Part shown: positions 1-10,907 of the stretch, one piece after another
How the letters are laid out: every line of letters begins with the position of its first letter
Position numbering within the stretch: the stretch's first letter is position 1
NCBI GenBank assembly: GCA_010645155.1
Contig: CM021317.1
Span: 1 to 64,000, forward strand
DNA: 64,000 nucleotides
Source: Tigriopus japonicus
Lineage: Eukaryota; Arthropoda; Copepoda; Harpacticoida; Harpacticidae
Reading direction: 5' to 3'
The notes under the pieces: model-generated
What the model was told of the DNA's origin: nothing
Databases searched by the model: none
The model's input: the letters and a program-made list of their open reading frames with translations, nothing else
Position numbers and translations under genes: made by a program

Positions 1-639
1 TCAGGTGAAAAAGAAATATAATGTCTGTCGGCCGGTAGATGAGTGGCCTCATCTGTCAAAGCAGAAGTAAGGCTATGTTGGCAGTAGAGCAAGGACAAAT
101 ATTAAAATGAAGTTAGAATCAAAGAAAAGAATGTGAAAGAATTCTTCAAAATAAAGAAATGCCTCAATTTAATCATTTGAACGTTTATGTGTCTTAACTT
201 GAACAACATTGCGATCGGCTTCAAAAATATTCTGTCAGGAAGATTCTCCTTTCACCCTGGCCAAATGACCGGTTCCGCCCGAACAACTTAGGCCAAGAAA
301 CGCTAGGTGGACCCTCGCATGTGTTGGGAGTTAATCTCGAAGCCCTATTGAATGGAAGACTTGACTTATCAGGTTTACTGTGAAAGAATTGAAGAAAAGG
401 TCACCAGATACGCTTGGTGCATCAAAGAGCATGCTTTGTTCATAATTCTATTTCATGTTGCAAAATCGTATGTTACTAAGTCACTGAGTCATTGTGTAGC
501 CTGATTGCCCCAAAAACATTCATGGAAAACGGCTGTGAGAAAACATGTATTTTCATTGAAATGGACCGTCTTGTCGCTGCTGGCAGCATTCCTGATTATT
601 AGAGCCCGGGAAAAAATGTTGGAAAAACGTTCAAAAAAT
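1..639. other. non-coding, no recognised feature
   Basis: I see no gene here. The open frames are short, lack recognisable motifs and do not join through splice sites. The right edge grades into the A-rich tandem repeat that follows. Confidence 0.5.
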
Positions 640-795
640 GTCATTAAAATGTCAGGAAAAAGGGCAAAAAATGTTGAAATATAGGGCAAAAAGGTAAAAA
701 AATGTTGAAATATAGGACAAAAAGGTCAAAAAATGTTGAAATGTAGGGCAAAAAGGTCAAAAAATTGAAATTCAGGGCAAAAAAATGTAGGAAAA
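640..795. repeat. A-rich tandem repeat, about 37-bp unit
   Basis: Four to five imperfect units each contain ATGTTGAAATATAGG followed by GCAAAAAGGTCAAAAA. Units differ by point changes and small indels. Similar AAAATGTTGAAA fragments recur near 1500-1560, so this looks like a degraded minisatellite. No coding potential. Confidence 0.75.
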
Positions 796-1650
796 AACGC
801 AAAAAATAACAGTGTTTTATTGGTTTGAATCACCTCAGTTTTGACCAATTTCTGATATCAGAAAGCATCATTGTAAAAATTTAATGGCGGGAAAAAGGAC
901 CACTATCTTACGCTGCAACTTTGCTGTGAAGTGATGTTTGCTATCAAACACCTTTTTCTATCGTCTTTTGGCAATTTCGTTCAAATTCGCCGCAGAACTG
1001 CATTGTTTTAAGGGCCTTCTTGGGCTACGCGTCAGTTGAAGTTTGCGTCCTGTGGCGAGGGGTTCCTGCTTGAGAAGACTACTTAACAAAGTGTGACCAG
1101 ACATCTGCAGGAAATAATGCCGTCAAAACAGTTTATGTTTTAGGTCAGATAGCACATTCAGACTCGTTGAAAGGTAATAGATATTAAACCCTGAGTAAAT
1201 AATGGCAGTAGTGCCAACTTAAAACATACTTTACTCTACACATAGCTTTTAAGCCCATGTAAAATAATCACGGAAACAAGGGCCACAAAGTTTCTGATTT
1301 GAACTTTTTCACAACTTTTTTGACAAAAAGAAACTTTAAGGGCACATTTTCCCCTTTCCAAAGATTGGAAAAAATTGGCATCGTAAAATGTGAAATTGAA
1401 CAATGACAATTTTAGCGGAAAATTTTGGTAAGAAATTTCAAGTCTTCATTTCATTAATTGGTCTCTCAGAACCGGTTTTGGGAGGACATTTTTGGGCAAA
1501 AAAGTACAAAAAATGTTAAGAAAATGTTGAAATTTTCCAAAAAATGTCAAATAAAATTAAAATTTTATTTTTAAGTAATATTGGCAAAAAATGTAAAAAA
1601 TTATTTTTGATGTGTAAAAATTTTTTTTCCCTAGCCCTACTGATTATACT
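796..1650. other. non-coding, AT-rich
   Basis: No gene is seen. There are scattered fragments of the preceding A-rich repeat (about 1490-1560) and poly-A/T runs. Open frames are short and without motifs. Confidence 0.5.
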
Positions 1651-3497
1651 TTATTCGGACGTTTAGGCTGCTATTTTCAGCTGATGATTTTCGTAAACAA
1701 ATCTTTGTTTACTGGTACCTTCCCAACTCGTGTAACCGTAAAAGGAAGGCTTTTGATCATTCCGACGTCTAAAAACCCACATTATACCTAAAGAAACATC
1801 AGTTAGACTTAACAAAACAAAGAATGGAACGTGTTGTTTGTTGTGAAAATAAAAACAATAGTCGATTGTCGATTGGGAATTCGATCTCATTCTTTTCATA
1901 CGGATCGCAGCCATTGCGATAAGTCGGGATTAGCTGTCAAACGAAAATATTCAGTCAAACTTGATATGCCATCAAATTCCTAATTGGATGTGCTCCATCT
2001 GGGAAGATAACCTTTAACTCGAAAGGATTTGAAAGACGCACAACTGAGACCAAAGTCACGGTCAAAAGTGGATTTTTAAGATACATGAAAGAAGACGTCG
2101 TTTTGACCGTCTTTCAGCACAGAAGTATAATAACATGATCATCTGCACCCTCAAGGCACATTTACGTGCTAGCTCATCAGCCTTTTAGTGTCTTATTGCT
2201 GAAGGAAAGTGGAAGTGGAAGAAGAAGTCAATCCCAGAAAGAACTTTGACATCATTTAGGAAAATTCTGAATTTCTGCACCGTATCGTAAGCAAATAGCT
2301 TGCGCATTAAAGTCAGAGATCCTGAGATGGTACATTTTCCAGGCGCTCGATGATAACTCCAACTTTATATACTGTCGTGAAAACAGAGATCAAGCCAGAG
2401 AACAGAATGAACAAATTCCCTTGCCGATGTGTCCATGAAGCCGGAGTCATTGTCCATTATTTTTACCCATTGATTTGTGCTTTGAATGAATTGGGGATTG
2501 AAAATAGAAGAGCAAGTGTTTTATATTAAATGTCCGTCTCTTGGAAGAATGGCCCAATAGTTGTTAAATTTGTTTCAGAAGGCTCTTTCAAAAAAGCCAC
2601 CAGTATTCCCATCCAATTTAGGTTCAGATGTTAGTCCTCAAAAGTACAAGTAATGTCCGTAATCTGCGATCAGCTTCAGTTTTTTGAGTGGAAGGCCAAT
2701 TTACGTGTTTTTTTTTGTTATATTGAGAATAAACGCTTTTAATGCCTTGTATGTACCACTACTTTGTATTTTCATTCGTCGACTTCTTGGGCAGCATCGT
2801 CAATCAAATTAGGTGGAAGGTTACCAATATCGGCAAAGACAAGAAGAATTTTGTTTTCATAGTTCAACATGTTGCATGGCATAAAATCCAGAGCCTTGGA
2901 TCGCTTCATTCGTTAAATTGCTCTCTCCACTAGAACACGAACTTTAGCAATTTGGTGTCCATCGTCGTTTTCACCCTTGGTAAATTGCACTCCTTTTATA
3001 AAAGGGGACATCACCAACGTTTCACCATGCTCTCTAATTTTGGTCTGAATGTGTGGAGATCCTTTGCCGGCAAAAACGATATCTCGTTCTTGAATGTATT
3101 TCAAAAGTCCACTTTTGACCCTGATTTCGGTACCGGTTGTGCGTCTTCCAAATCCTTTCGAGACGAAGTTTGTTTCCCAGATGGAACACATCCAATTAGG
3201 AATTTGATGTTAAATCTCGTGTGACGGCTTGAACCGATTTATCGCAACGGCCGCGATCCGTATTCAGTTCCCAATCGACCGTCGACCATTATTTTTATTT
3301 TCACAACCAATAACACGTTCCATTCTTTGTTTTTTTAAGTTTCACTGATGTTTCTTTAGGCTTAATAAAGGTTTATTAGACGTCGGAATGGTCAAAAGCC
3401 TGCCTTTTAAGGTTACACGAGTTCGGAGGGTACCAGTAAACAAAGATTTGTTTACAAAAATCATCAGCTGAAAACAGCAGCCTAAACGTCCGAATAA
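1651..3497. mobile_element. DNA element with long imperfect inverted arms
   Basis: The left arm (about 1651-2100) is the imperfect reverse complement of the right arm (about 3070-3497). Both outer ends carry TTATTCGGACGTTTAGGCTG. The arms also share the stretch around AAACAAATCTTTGTTTACTG and CATCAAATTCCTAATTGGAT. The right arm carries part of a DDE-type transposase on the minus strand, and the left arm carries a more decayed copy of the same sequence on the plus strand. The object is therefore either one element with very long inverted ends or two copies of one element end placed head to head. I found no clear target-site duplication. Confidence 0.6.
2772..3191 (-). pseudogene. DDE transposase C-terminal remnant (DDE_Tnp_4-like)
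   Basis: The minus-strand translation reads as the C-terminal half of an IS5/Harbinger-related DDE_4 transposase. It has an ERDIVFAGKGSPHIQ segment, a MSPFIKG-QFTKGE segment typical of the PPF-KG-QF motif, IAKVRVLVERAI with the conserved ER, then FADIGNLPPNLID matching the usual C-terminal NL-PLI. A stop directly after ERAI breaks the frame, and the first two catalytic acidic residues lie outside the fragment. It is a dead transposase end, not a host gene. Family assignment rests on remembered motif order only. Confidence 0.55.
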
Positions 3498-3532
3498 GGC
3501 AAGGACCCTCCAGCACTGCTCTAGGGCCCAGG

Positions 3533-3664
3533 CATAAAATTCAGGGCAGCAGAAGTAAAATTGTTCAGGGCGGCAATGTAAAAATAGGGATTCAATAATT
3601 AAATAACATTGATAAGAGTGTACAACATACATGGATCTTATTTTCTTTTACACAAATAACAATA
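3533..3664. repeat. dispersed repeat A, copy 1
   Basis: About 130 bp beginning GGCATAAAATTCAGGGCAGC is closely similar and in the same orientation to 8224-8357. The two copies differ by scattered substitutions and small indels. The repeat lies directly outside the right arm of the inverted element. No coding content is seen. Confidence 0.8.
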
Positions 3665-4129
3665 TTTACAGCCTTCTCCCGTCTATTGTCGTGAGCAGAC
3701 GTGTTATGCGTTGCTCATGATAATTTGGCCGGTTTAGACTAAGTGTTGTGTTTGTGTGGTGGTCGTGTGGATCCAAGGTAAGCCATTTTTATATCTACTA
3801 GCCTTTCCCTTCTTTCTCTTATTACTTTTTTATGTTAGTTTTGTCATTTATTATTAGTTGTATTCTTTCTCTTTTATCCTCTTTCAGGATTTTATAATTT
3901 TTTTTTGTACTATTTTTCTTTGTGTCTTTTCGTTTTTTCAGGTTTTTAGTACCTTTTCTGTTTTTATGTCTTTCTCACATGTAGATAATTAGTTATACTT
4001 GTATGTTACTTTGTTTTTAATAGCGATCATAATCATTCTTCAATCTTTTTTATCTATTAATTTTTTTCCACATTCGAATTATTCTGGGATCTCTCCTTCC
4101 ATTAGCTGAGACACTCAGGACAGTAGCCG
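3665..4129. other. non-coding, T-rich stretch before LINE copy 1
   Basis: Pyrimidine-rich sequence with no open frame of note. Part of it may be the 5' region of the LINE, but LINE copy 2 shows no clear match this far upstream, so I place the element start later. Confidence 0.4.
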
Positions 4130-4531
4130 TTTCTCTTTAGCTTGGTTGGCTAGCTTCCTCTCTTGGGGTAGGTTAGTTGGAACACGAGTTTTCTCTTCCC
4201 TCTATATCACCTCTGTCTTATCTTTGAACAGTTAGGTGTGAGATCAGTTGGTTGGAAAGTGAGAATTTCTTCTTCCTAGTTTGGTCAAGAAGGGTACTGC
4301 TCCCTGAGGTGACACTTTGTTTTTATCGCAATAAGGTGCGAAATTGGTCGGTTGGCTGGGTCAGTCAGATCAACTTTCTCACCAAGTTGTTGTTTCCTGT
4401 TAGCTTCTCTGTAGACTCCCTTTCCTTTTATACAGTAACAAACATACATTTATAGTAAGAATCTTTTTCCATCCAAATTTACTGCAAACAGTCATTGTTA
4501 AAGTTGTTAGTTTTTCCTTTCATCTTTCGCG

Positions 4532-5409
4532 ATGGACGCCATCTTGAGTCAGGTTAGCGATGAGGCTAAGAAATGTCTGCATTTAGCCTTAGAAGGGAAG
4601 GACCCCTCTGTTGTCAAGAAGGCTTTCATTGTTGAGGCTCTGGTTGCTTGGATTAGTCAGACCAGAAAGCTCGTTGATTCAAAGGTGGCCTCAACTGTAG
4701 ACAACTCCACTGAAACAGAGGCAACTGAGGTCGAATTGGTTGAAGTAGCTCAACCAAAAATTGTCCAGAAAGCTGTAGCTTGTAGGGAAGTTTGTCCTGA
4801 CCACAAAAGGCAGCCTTGTAGTCCTGATAGAAAAGGTTGTAGGTCTTTTGAACACCCACAGTGGTGTCAAAAATTGTTGAAGTTTGGGCTCTTCAAATTC
4901 AATAAGAAAGGGTGCTCAAAGGTCGAGTGCCCCTTCTTCCACCCCTACATGTGTCGTAGGTCAATGTGTAGTGGGACATATTCCTATGTGGAGTGTAAAC
5001 AGGTCCATGTACGAGGCACTCAGGGGAAACCGAGACCAGCAAAATCTGGGTCTCCTAGTTATGGATATAGGTTAGCCCCAAATCCCCAACCCATCTCCTG
5101 AACATTTAACCCTTTCAGCCTCCCTCCTTCTCGTCCTTCTCCTCCTCCCAATTCCCTGTCCCATTTTCCTTCCCTCACCCCAAAACCTATTTCTATTTCC
5201 ACCCTTCTCCCAAATATCCATAACCCTGCCCCTTCTTCCACTTTCTCCCACGGGCAACCAAGGTCTTACTCTAGTGTGACCGCCCCTCCCCTCCCCAACA
5301 AACCCTTCCTGTAGGGCAAAACTTTGTTAGTAAGCAGGATTTTTTAAGGTTGGACAGGAAGGTCCAGGAACTAATCGACTTGGTCCATCGGAAGACCTTA
5401 AGCCCATAA
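4532..5409 (+). pseudogene. LINE copy 1 ORF1 (zinc-finger nucleocapsid-like), broken
   Basis: Starts at ATG 4532 with MDAILSQVSDEAKKCLHLAL. After an acidic linker, a Cys/His-rich block has CPDHKRQPC, KGCSKVECPFFHPYMC and a final C-x3-H, resembling the tandem C-x-F-HP-x-C fingers in ORF1 of some CR1/L2-group LINEs. In a LINE this protein would bind the element RNA. A TGA at 5099-5101 interrupts it where copy 2 keeps a sense codon. The proline-rich second half then continues with a frameshift to the shared terminal TAA at 5407-5409. Confidence 0.75.
5340..5346 (+). promoter_or_regulatory. candidate -1 frameshift heptamer, LINE copy 1
   Basis: T-TTT-TTA sits in the ORF1 reading phase (GAT TTT TTA), the same place as in copy 2. 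The ORF2 frame is the -1 frame here. Four nt after the heptamer a short hairpin can form: TGGAC, loop AGGAAG, GTCCA. It is the class of heptamer used at the HIV-1 gag-pol site. Function is inferred. Confidence 0.45.
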
Positions 5410-7888
5410 AAGGGCTTTATTTGAACGTGCTTTGTCTTACTTCCAAAACAGACAGCACAAAGGTCAGAGTACTGGAGGAGCTAGCCATTGATAGAGAGAT
5501 CTCCTTCATTTCTATTAGAGACTTGGCTTCGTCCAAGAGTTTTAGATGAAGAAGTAGCAATAGCTGGTTTTAGGCTAGTTCGTTGTGATAGGGTACGGCC
5601 CGACAATCCCATTTTCCCACATGGGGGCGTATGTCTATATGTCAGGAAAGACTTACATTTTAGTCATGTTCAAATGTCGAATGGAGAAGTAGAAGTTTTA
5701 ATTTGTCATATCAAGGCTCTTTCTTGATCTTACGGTTGTTACAATGTATCGGCCACCTTCTTTTAGCACTTCTTCATTTCTATCAGCTCTTCAATTTTTT
5801 GAAAAGGAGTTAGATCGAGAGATTTGTTTTCGACTCTTTGTTATAGCCGACTTCAATTTTCCGGCTAGCATTGTCAGTACATGGGTACATTCCCATTGCG
5901 AAAACGGCATCGCCGTCTTTCGAAAAATTAGAAGAGTTTGCGATCTTGCGTAATCTCTCTCAAAACGTTGGTGTTGCAACCAGAGCAGAGAGTGTTCTGG
6001 ACTTAGTTTTTTCCAATGACCCGGATCTGATCCAGTATGTCCATGTTGCCCCCTGTAGTCTTTCAGATCATCACATTCTTGAGATAGGGTCGACCATTAC
6101 TCAAAAGCCGGCGAGCTCTAGAGTTAAACCCGCACAAAAGGTGGGTCTGGCAAAGTTCAAGTTCAAAGAGGAACATTGGCCTCTTATTGTTGAAAGGTTG
6201 GAAGAGTTGGACTTGATTTCCATTCTAAAGCAGGAACCATCCATAGATGACGCCATAAATAGGCTGATTTCACTCTTTGACGAGGTTTGTTTGTCCCTCA
6301 GTATCCCAGAAATGGTGTCAAAAGGGAGGTCGCTGTCTAAAATTCCAAAGGTTAGAAAGTAGTTGTTCAAAAGGAGTTGTCAGATTGCAAATAGACTTCG
6401 ACGTACTTCAAATCCCTTTGTTGTAGCCAGCCTCCAAAGCAAATTGGATGTGGTCCAATCAAAGATTAGGGCCTTCATTGATTCCGATCAGTTAGAGAAG
6501 GAAAGTAGAGTGATCCAGGAGGTTAAGACAAATCCAAAGGCGTTTTTTTTCTTTTGCAAAAACAAGAGAAAAATGAAGTATCCAGTGGGACCTTTTGAGG
6601 TCGACGGGAAAACCGTCAATGATAGTGAGTTCATGGCTAATAAATATGCTTGGAGATCAGTTCTCAAGTGTATTTTCAATTCTGAAAAGGGTTGGTAGGG
6701 CAGGCCATGATTGTAGTAATGTTGTTGATGAGACTGGCATCGACAGTCAGGATAATCAATTGGAGGATAGTCATAGAGTAGATAGATATAGTCATAGATA
6801 TATCATAGTCATAGATATAGTCATAGTCAAAGTCATAGATCAAGATGCTTTTGAGGCCATCATGAGCTTAAAGCTCTCGAGTTCTCCTGGACCTGATGGT
6901 GTGACATCTCAGTTTCTGATTAAATGTTCACAGATTCTTGCCCCTGTTTTCTCCTACTTGATGCGTCCCATCTTAGATCAGGGCAAGTTTCCCTCCTGAT
7001 TGAAAGTAGCTCATGTTGTTCCAATTTTTAAGGGCGGAGATATGTCACTCCCTAGTAATTATAGGCCCATTTCTCTGACTTCCAGTATTGCAAAGGTCTT
7101 TGAGAAGATCATGAAGTCCAAGCTTGTTGAGTATTTGGAAGCCCATGATATCATTCCACCAGGGCAGCATGGGTTTCGAGCTCATTTTAGTACAGTGAGT
7201 AACCCAATTGGTTGATCATATTGAGCAAATCATTGAAGGGCTCGAAAGTCATGAGTCAGTTGATGTAGTCTATCTTGACTTTGCCAAGGCCTTCGATAAG
7301 GTAGATCATGGTCTTTTGCTCGATCAACTCAAAGAGTTAGGGGTCCAGCGTAAGGTCCTGAATTGGATTGTTAGTTTCATGAGTGATAGGAAGCAAATAG
7401 TCAAGGTTGAAGGACCATTTAGTGGCATGTACGATGTCAAGTCAGGTGTTCCACAAGGTTCAATTTTAGGTCCGCTCCTGTTTATTCTCTTTATTGCTCC
7501 TCTCCAGAAGTTTAGAACGAAAGGCAGTATTTCTTCATATGCTGATGACACAAAATTAGTTTGTGGAAGGAATGGTCAGGACTCGAAATGTTTAGTTGAA
7601 GACTTGGAGAAAGTCTACTCTTTGGTTGGCGAGAGTAACATGGCATTGAACACGATGAAATTCCGCAAAATGACGTATGGGACGTCAAAATTAGATGTTC
7701 CGCTCAAAGACAATGGAGGTTGTGATATTGAGCAGGTATAGTCCATGAGGGATTTAGGAGTTGTCATCCAAGATGATGGAAAGTTCGATGAGCATATCCA
7801 GTTGAAAGTGGGGAAGGCATTTCAATCGTGCGGCTGGATTTATCGCACTTTCAAGTCCAGAGATCTGCAGCTTGTTTCCCATCAGTAG
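5347..7888 (+). pseudogene. LINE copy 1 ORF2 (endonuclease-reverse transcriptase), broken
   Basis: The endonuclease part is recognised by TWLRP, GGVCLYVRKDL, the YRPPS strand, ADFNFP and SDHHILE. The RT follows with SPGPDGV, VPIFKGGD, NYRPISLTS, GQHGFR, YLDFAKAFDKV, SGVPQGSILGPLLF and the catalytic YADDTK. Breaks seen here: frame changes near 5490, 5720 and 5870, a stop at 6361-6363, a microsatellite insertion near 6764-6842, a stop at 6997-6999, a frame change near 7198, and an in-frame TAG at 7739-7741 after which the frame stays open to 7888. At several breaks copy 2 is intact, and the reverse is also true. Confidence 0.8.
6764..6842. repeat. ATAGTCAT microsatellite inside LINE RT
   Basis: A run of ATAGTCATAG/ATAGATAT units replaces a much shorter stretch in LINE copy 2 (around 24745). 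It disrupts the RT reading frame of copy 1. Confidence 0.8.
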
Positions 7889-8223
7889 TCCTCCTGGCCC
7901 TGTCCGACTTTGATCTAAACATTCATGATTAGGGGTAGGACGAATCTTTGGTGTCGTCTTGATCTTGAGCATGTAAAGCTTGAGCACAAACAAAAACACA
8001 CAAGTTCAAATTTTGGAGTCTGTTATAGACAAAAGTCACAGTTTTGATATTTCCATGAAAATGAAGGCCAAAAGTTTCCCTTAATGCCCGGAAATCCGCA
8101 AAGCTGATGGGCTTTCAAATCCATCACACGGCTCGCCACAATCACCATTCCGTCTAAAAAGTTTGTTTACAGCACTTAGTACGATGAATTTGGAAGGCGA
8201 ACCGGGCGGGGAAACTGTGTACA
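7889..8223. other. non-coding between LINE copy 1 and repeat A
   Basis: No gene is recognised. The LINE match to known RT-thumb sequence stops at the terminal TAG, and the following 330 bp shows no motif or inverted repeat that I can support. Confidence 0.4.
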
Positions 8224-8357
8224 AGGCATAAAATTCAGGGCAGCAGAAATAAAAATGTTCAGGGCGGCAAATATAAGAATATGGATTCAATGCTTAAATA
8301 ACATTGATAGTAGTGTACAACATACGTGGATCATATTTTCCTTGACACAAATAACAA
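8224..8357. repeat. dispersed repeat A, copy 2
   Basis: Same-orientation copy of 3533-3664, from AGGCATAAAATTCAGGGC through a shared CACAAATAACAATA end. The two copies lie 4.7 kb apart on either side of LINE copy 1. Confidence 0.8.
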
Positions 8358-8612
8358 TACAATTGAAAGAATATCATGTAACTTAAAACTTCCAACGCAA
8401 TAAAAATTCTGATCCTGAATGGTCTGAAGTGACGTAACAGGTAATTTTCGTCATTATTGCAAGGGTTCGCTCTTCTTCTGCACTTCACTCTATTAGCCAT
8501 TTTTCCACAAACAATAAACACATGGGTATGTGCTTCTGTGATTACCTAAGCCACAGACAAGATTTAAATATTTTAAATCTTCTCCCATCACCAGATCGAG
8601 GTTAGACATCTA

Positions 8613-8792
8613 GGCCCCGGCAAAATATTTTTTTTTTTGCTGTGGAGCAGAAATCCCAGACGTTTCACAACGCAGTGTCAGCTCATGGCTGACTAGCGTC
8701 AGTGTGTGTGTTTGACGAGTGTCAGCTGACCCTACTCCTTGAAACGTCTAGAATTTCTGCTCCACAGGAAAAAAAAATATTTTGCCGGGGCC
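8613..8792. mobile_element. 180-bp MITE, TA target, about 55-bp TIRs
   Basis: The left end GGCCCCGGCAAAATATTTTT continues through GTGGAGCAGAAA to ACGTTTCA. The right end is its near-exact reverse complement. Each end is flanked by TA (8611-8612 and 8793-8794), as expected for a Tc1/mariner-type target duplication. There is no coding capacity, so it is a non-autonomous element. Confidence 0.85.
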
Positions 8793-8794
8793 TA

Positions 8795-9394
8795 CATCAC
8801 AATTTGAATTGACTCGTAACTTTCTTTGATTGATGCATTTCCCAAAATGAATGTACATTCTACACCAGATGTTTTGAATCTGTGGCACTTTTGAATGGGG
8901 TCTCTGTATATCAAACTTCCACTAACCTGCAAGTTGAAACCTTCAAAATTAGAATATATCGCAACTCATCATTTATTACCTTCAGAAATCCGCGGCCTTC
9001 ATCAATAGACAGTCTCAAGATCAAGCTGTCGTTTTTAGCCCCACGTGATTCAGCAATAGACGAAATGAAATCCAAAGGTTTGCAGCAAAAAAACACAGAA
9101 AATACCAAACCATCACTTGGTAGTCGCTCTTCACTTACATGAAAAAGAGACTTGAATTTCCAATTCATGAAACTCTGCAATTTTTTCATGGCCAGGTTCC
9201 ACGTTGATGTCTTTCCGGATTTCTTGAACAAACTTCTTGATCCTTACATCACTTATTCCAGTTGCAGGTTTAGCTTGATAAAAACAATGTTGCTTTCAAC
9301 AAAAGATGGACAATCACTATCACAAAGCAAGTCAGTAGAACAGGAGTTTGAAGATATTTGACTTAACACAATGAAACAATACAGTTTTAATGCT
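8795..9394. other. non-coding stretch
   Basis: No gene is recognised. Short open frames exist on both strands around 8880-9230, but they overlap each other and carry no family motif. Confidence 0.4.
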
Positions 9395-9572
9395 TTGAGA
9401 GACGTCAATTGGGTATCAAATGATTGCTCATTGAATCCTTGTGCACTTTTGTTTTATGCCTTATGTCAATAAAACGACCTTAAACCAAATGATTTTGCAT
9501 TTCTTCATTAACTCCAGGCTATCACGCAAGGAAAATTCACACCAACGCGGTAACGCTCCCTCGCTCGATCTC
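9395..9572. repeat. dispersed repeat B, copy 1
   Basis: Strongly similar and same orientation to 12319-12507. Shared blocks include CAAATGATTGCTCATTGAATC, TGCCTTATGTCAATAAAACG and AATTCACACCAACG. It directly abuts repeat C. Confidence 0.8.
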
Positions 9573-9758
9573 CCTCCAAAGATCAGGGATGTCTACTTCA
9601 TCTTCAAAGTACTTTCAAATTGAGTCTTAAGCCATTTATGAAAGGAAACCTAGTTCTTGGTTTGATATCGTTTTCCTGAAGTATGCAGAGTCTCTTAGTT
9701 ATCCCTTGGAATATTCAAACGATGTCTCAAATTTCTCCACTCCCAAGCATGAGCCAAA
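9573..9758. repeat. dispersed repeat C, copy 1 left part (interrupted)
   Basis: Matches 26437-26619 in the same orientation (for example AAGCCATTTATGAA and CATGAGCCAAA). The match resumes at about 10858-10898 after the pogo-like MITE. The element therefore inserted into a pre-existing copy of repeat C. Confidence 0.85.
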
Positions 9759-9760
9759 TA

Positions 9761-10855
9761 CAGTCGAATCTCGATATACGAATCTTTTCTGTCAGCGGCA
9801 AAATGTTGTTTATATCGAGATTTTTCTTATATCGAGACTCAAGAAAATTGGTTCAAAAAACGATAAAAAATACAAGGATACTACCAGAGGCGTTTACCTC
9901 ACCTTTATATAACCTTATAAATTTACTTTTATTCAAACACAATCCGACAATGACTCAAAAATTTAGCTTTTAAAAATAGTTAAACACACAAATTTACATT
10001 ACAAGTGCATGCATTTATATCTCTATTACAAAGCTTAAGAACTTGTTTCAATCTCAATTTGACAGAAAAAATGAAAGACGAAAGTACAATTTTGTCATCA
10101 TGATTGGTAAATTATCTACGTAACCTATACAGGGACAAACAACTTTTTTTTTAAATTTGAGCCTGCCACGCTTTCATACTGACGAAGTTTTTTTGCTATT
10201 TTTTGGAATATCTCAACTGCAAATCTTCTATTCTCAGTTTGACTTTCAATTTGAGAGACTTTCCTGAGTTAGCATGACACTCCTTGGATTGCTTTCCACT
10301 CGGTTTTGCTTTGGCAGACACACAATTTTTTTCACTCTCAAGCATTGCAAATTTGTTGGCAAAATGGGCTTTCATTATTTTTGATAATTGTCGAAAAATT
10401 ATTTTTTTTTAAAACTTAATGTCATTAAAATAGTTATTGAGTGACATGTTGGACAATTTTTAGCGATTTTAGGGTTCAAAATGCAATTTTTCGTTCTTTT
10501 GGCTGAAACTTAAAAAGAGCAAGTTTTTTTTTTTTCAAAAGAGGCGCAAGGCACGAGAGCCCAAAAAAGTGCGCAAAAGGCACCCTAAAAGGTGCAAAGT
10601 TTGCGCAAAAGCGCTAAATATAGAAGCACTGCATAGATCATCTTAGAAATGCTTCGTTATATTTTGTGCTGTGACCAATTTAAGCAAGAGACATAGGCCA
10701 AAACTTTGAAAATGTTTCTTATATCGAGATTGAGGAAATATGGAAAATTTCTTATATCGAGAATTCTTATCTAGTAAAATTTTGGTCAGCACGGAAAAGA
10801 TTTTAATATCGCGAAAATTTCTTAAACTGAGATTTCTTATATCGAGATTCGACTG
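9761..10855. mobile_element. pogo/Tigger-like MITE, 1.1 kb, TA target
   Basis: The ends are inverted and share CAGTCGAATCTCGATATA exactly, flanked by TA on both sides (9759-9760, 10856-10857). This matches the CAGT...CTCG type of pogo/Tigger terminus. Extra TTATATCGAGA-like motifs lie just inside both ends. No transposase frame is seen, so it is non-autonomous. The boundaries are confirmed by an uninterrupted copy of the flanking repeat at 26437-26665. Confidence 0.88.
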
Positions 10856-10907
10856 TATACATAAAAATTTGAAAATTTGGCATGACTGATTAACTGTACT
10901 GATGGGA

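Larger units (their letters stand above)
4130..7888 (+). mobile_element. non-LTR retrotransposon (LINE), copy 1, decayed
   Basis: This is an ORF1, an APE-type endonuclease and a reverse transcriptase in the order of CR1/L2/Jockey-group LINEs. The 5' leader shares CAGTTAGGTGTGA and similar blocks with the copy at 22.3 kb. The coding part is highly similar to copy 2 but has its own stops and frameshifts. It extends further 3' than copy 2, including the post-RT thumb region (MRDLGVVIQDDGKFDEHIQ) up to a stop at 7886-7888. No poly-A tail or target-site duplication is seen, so both ends are approximate. Clade placement is inference from the RT motifs. Confidence 0.85.

Noticed and set aside
2742..3224. 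Plus-strand open frames over the DDE remnant
   Set aside because: The minus strand carries the transposase motifs, so these are shadows.
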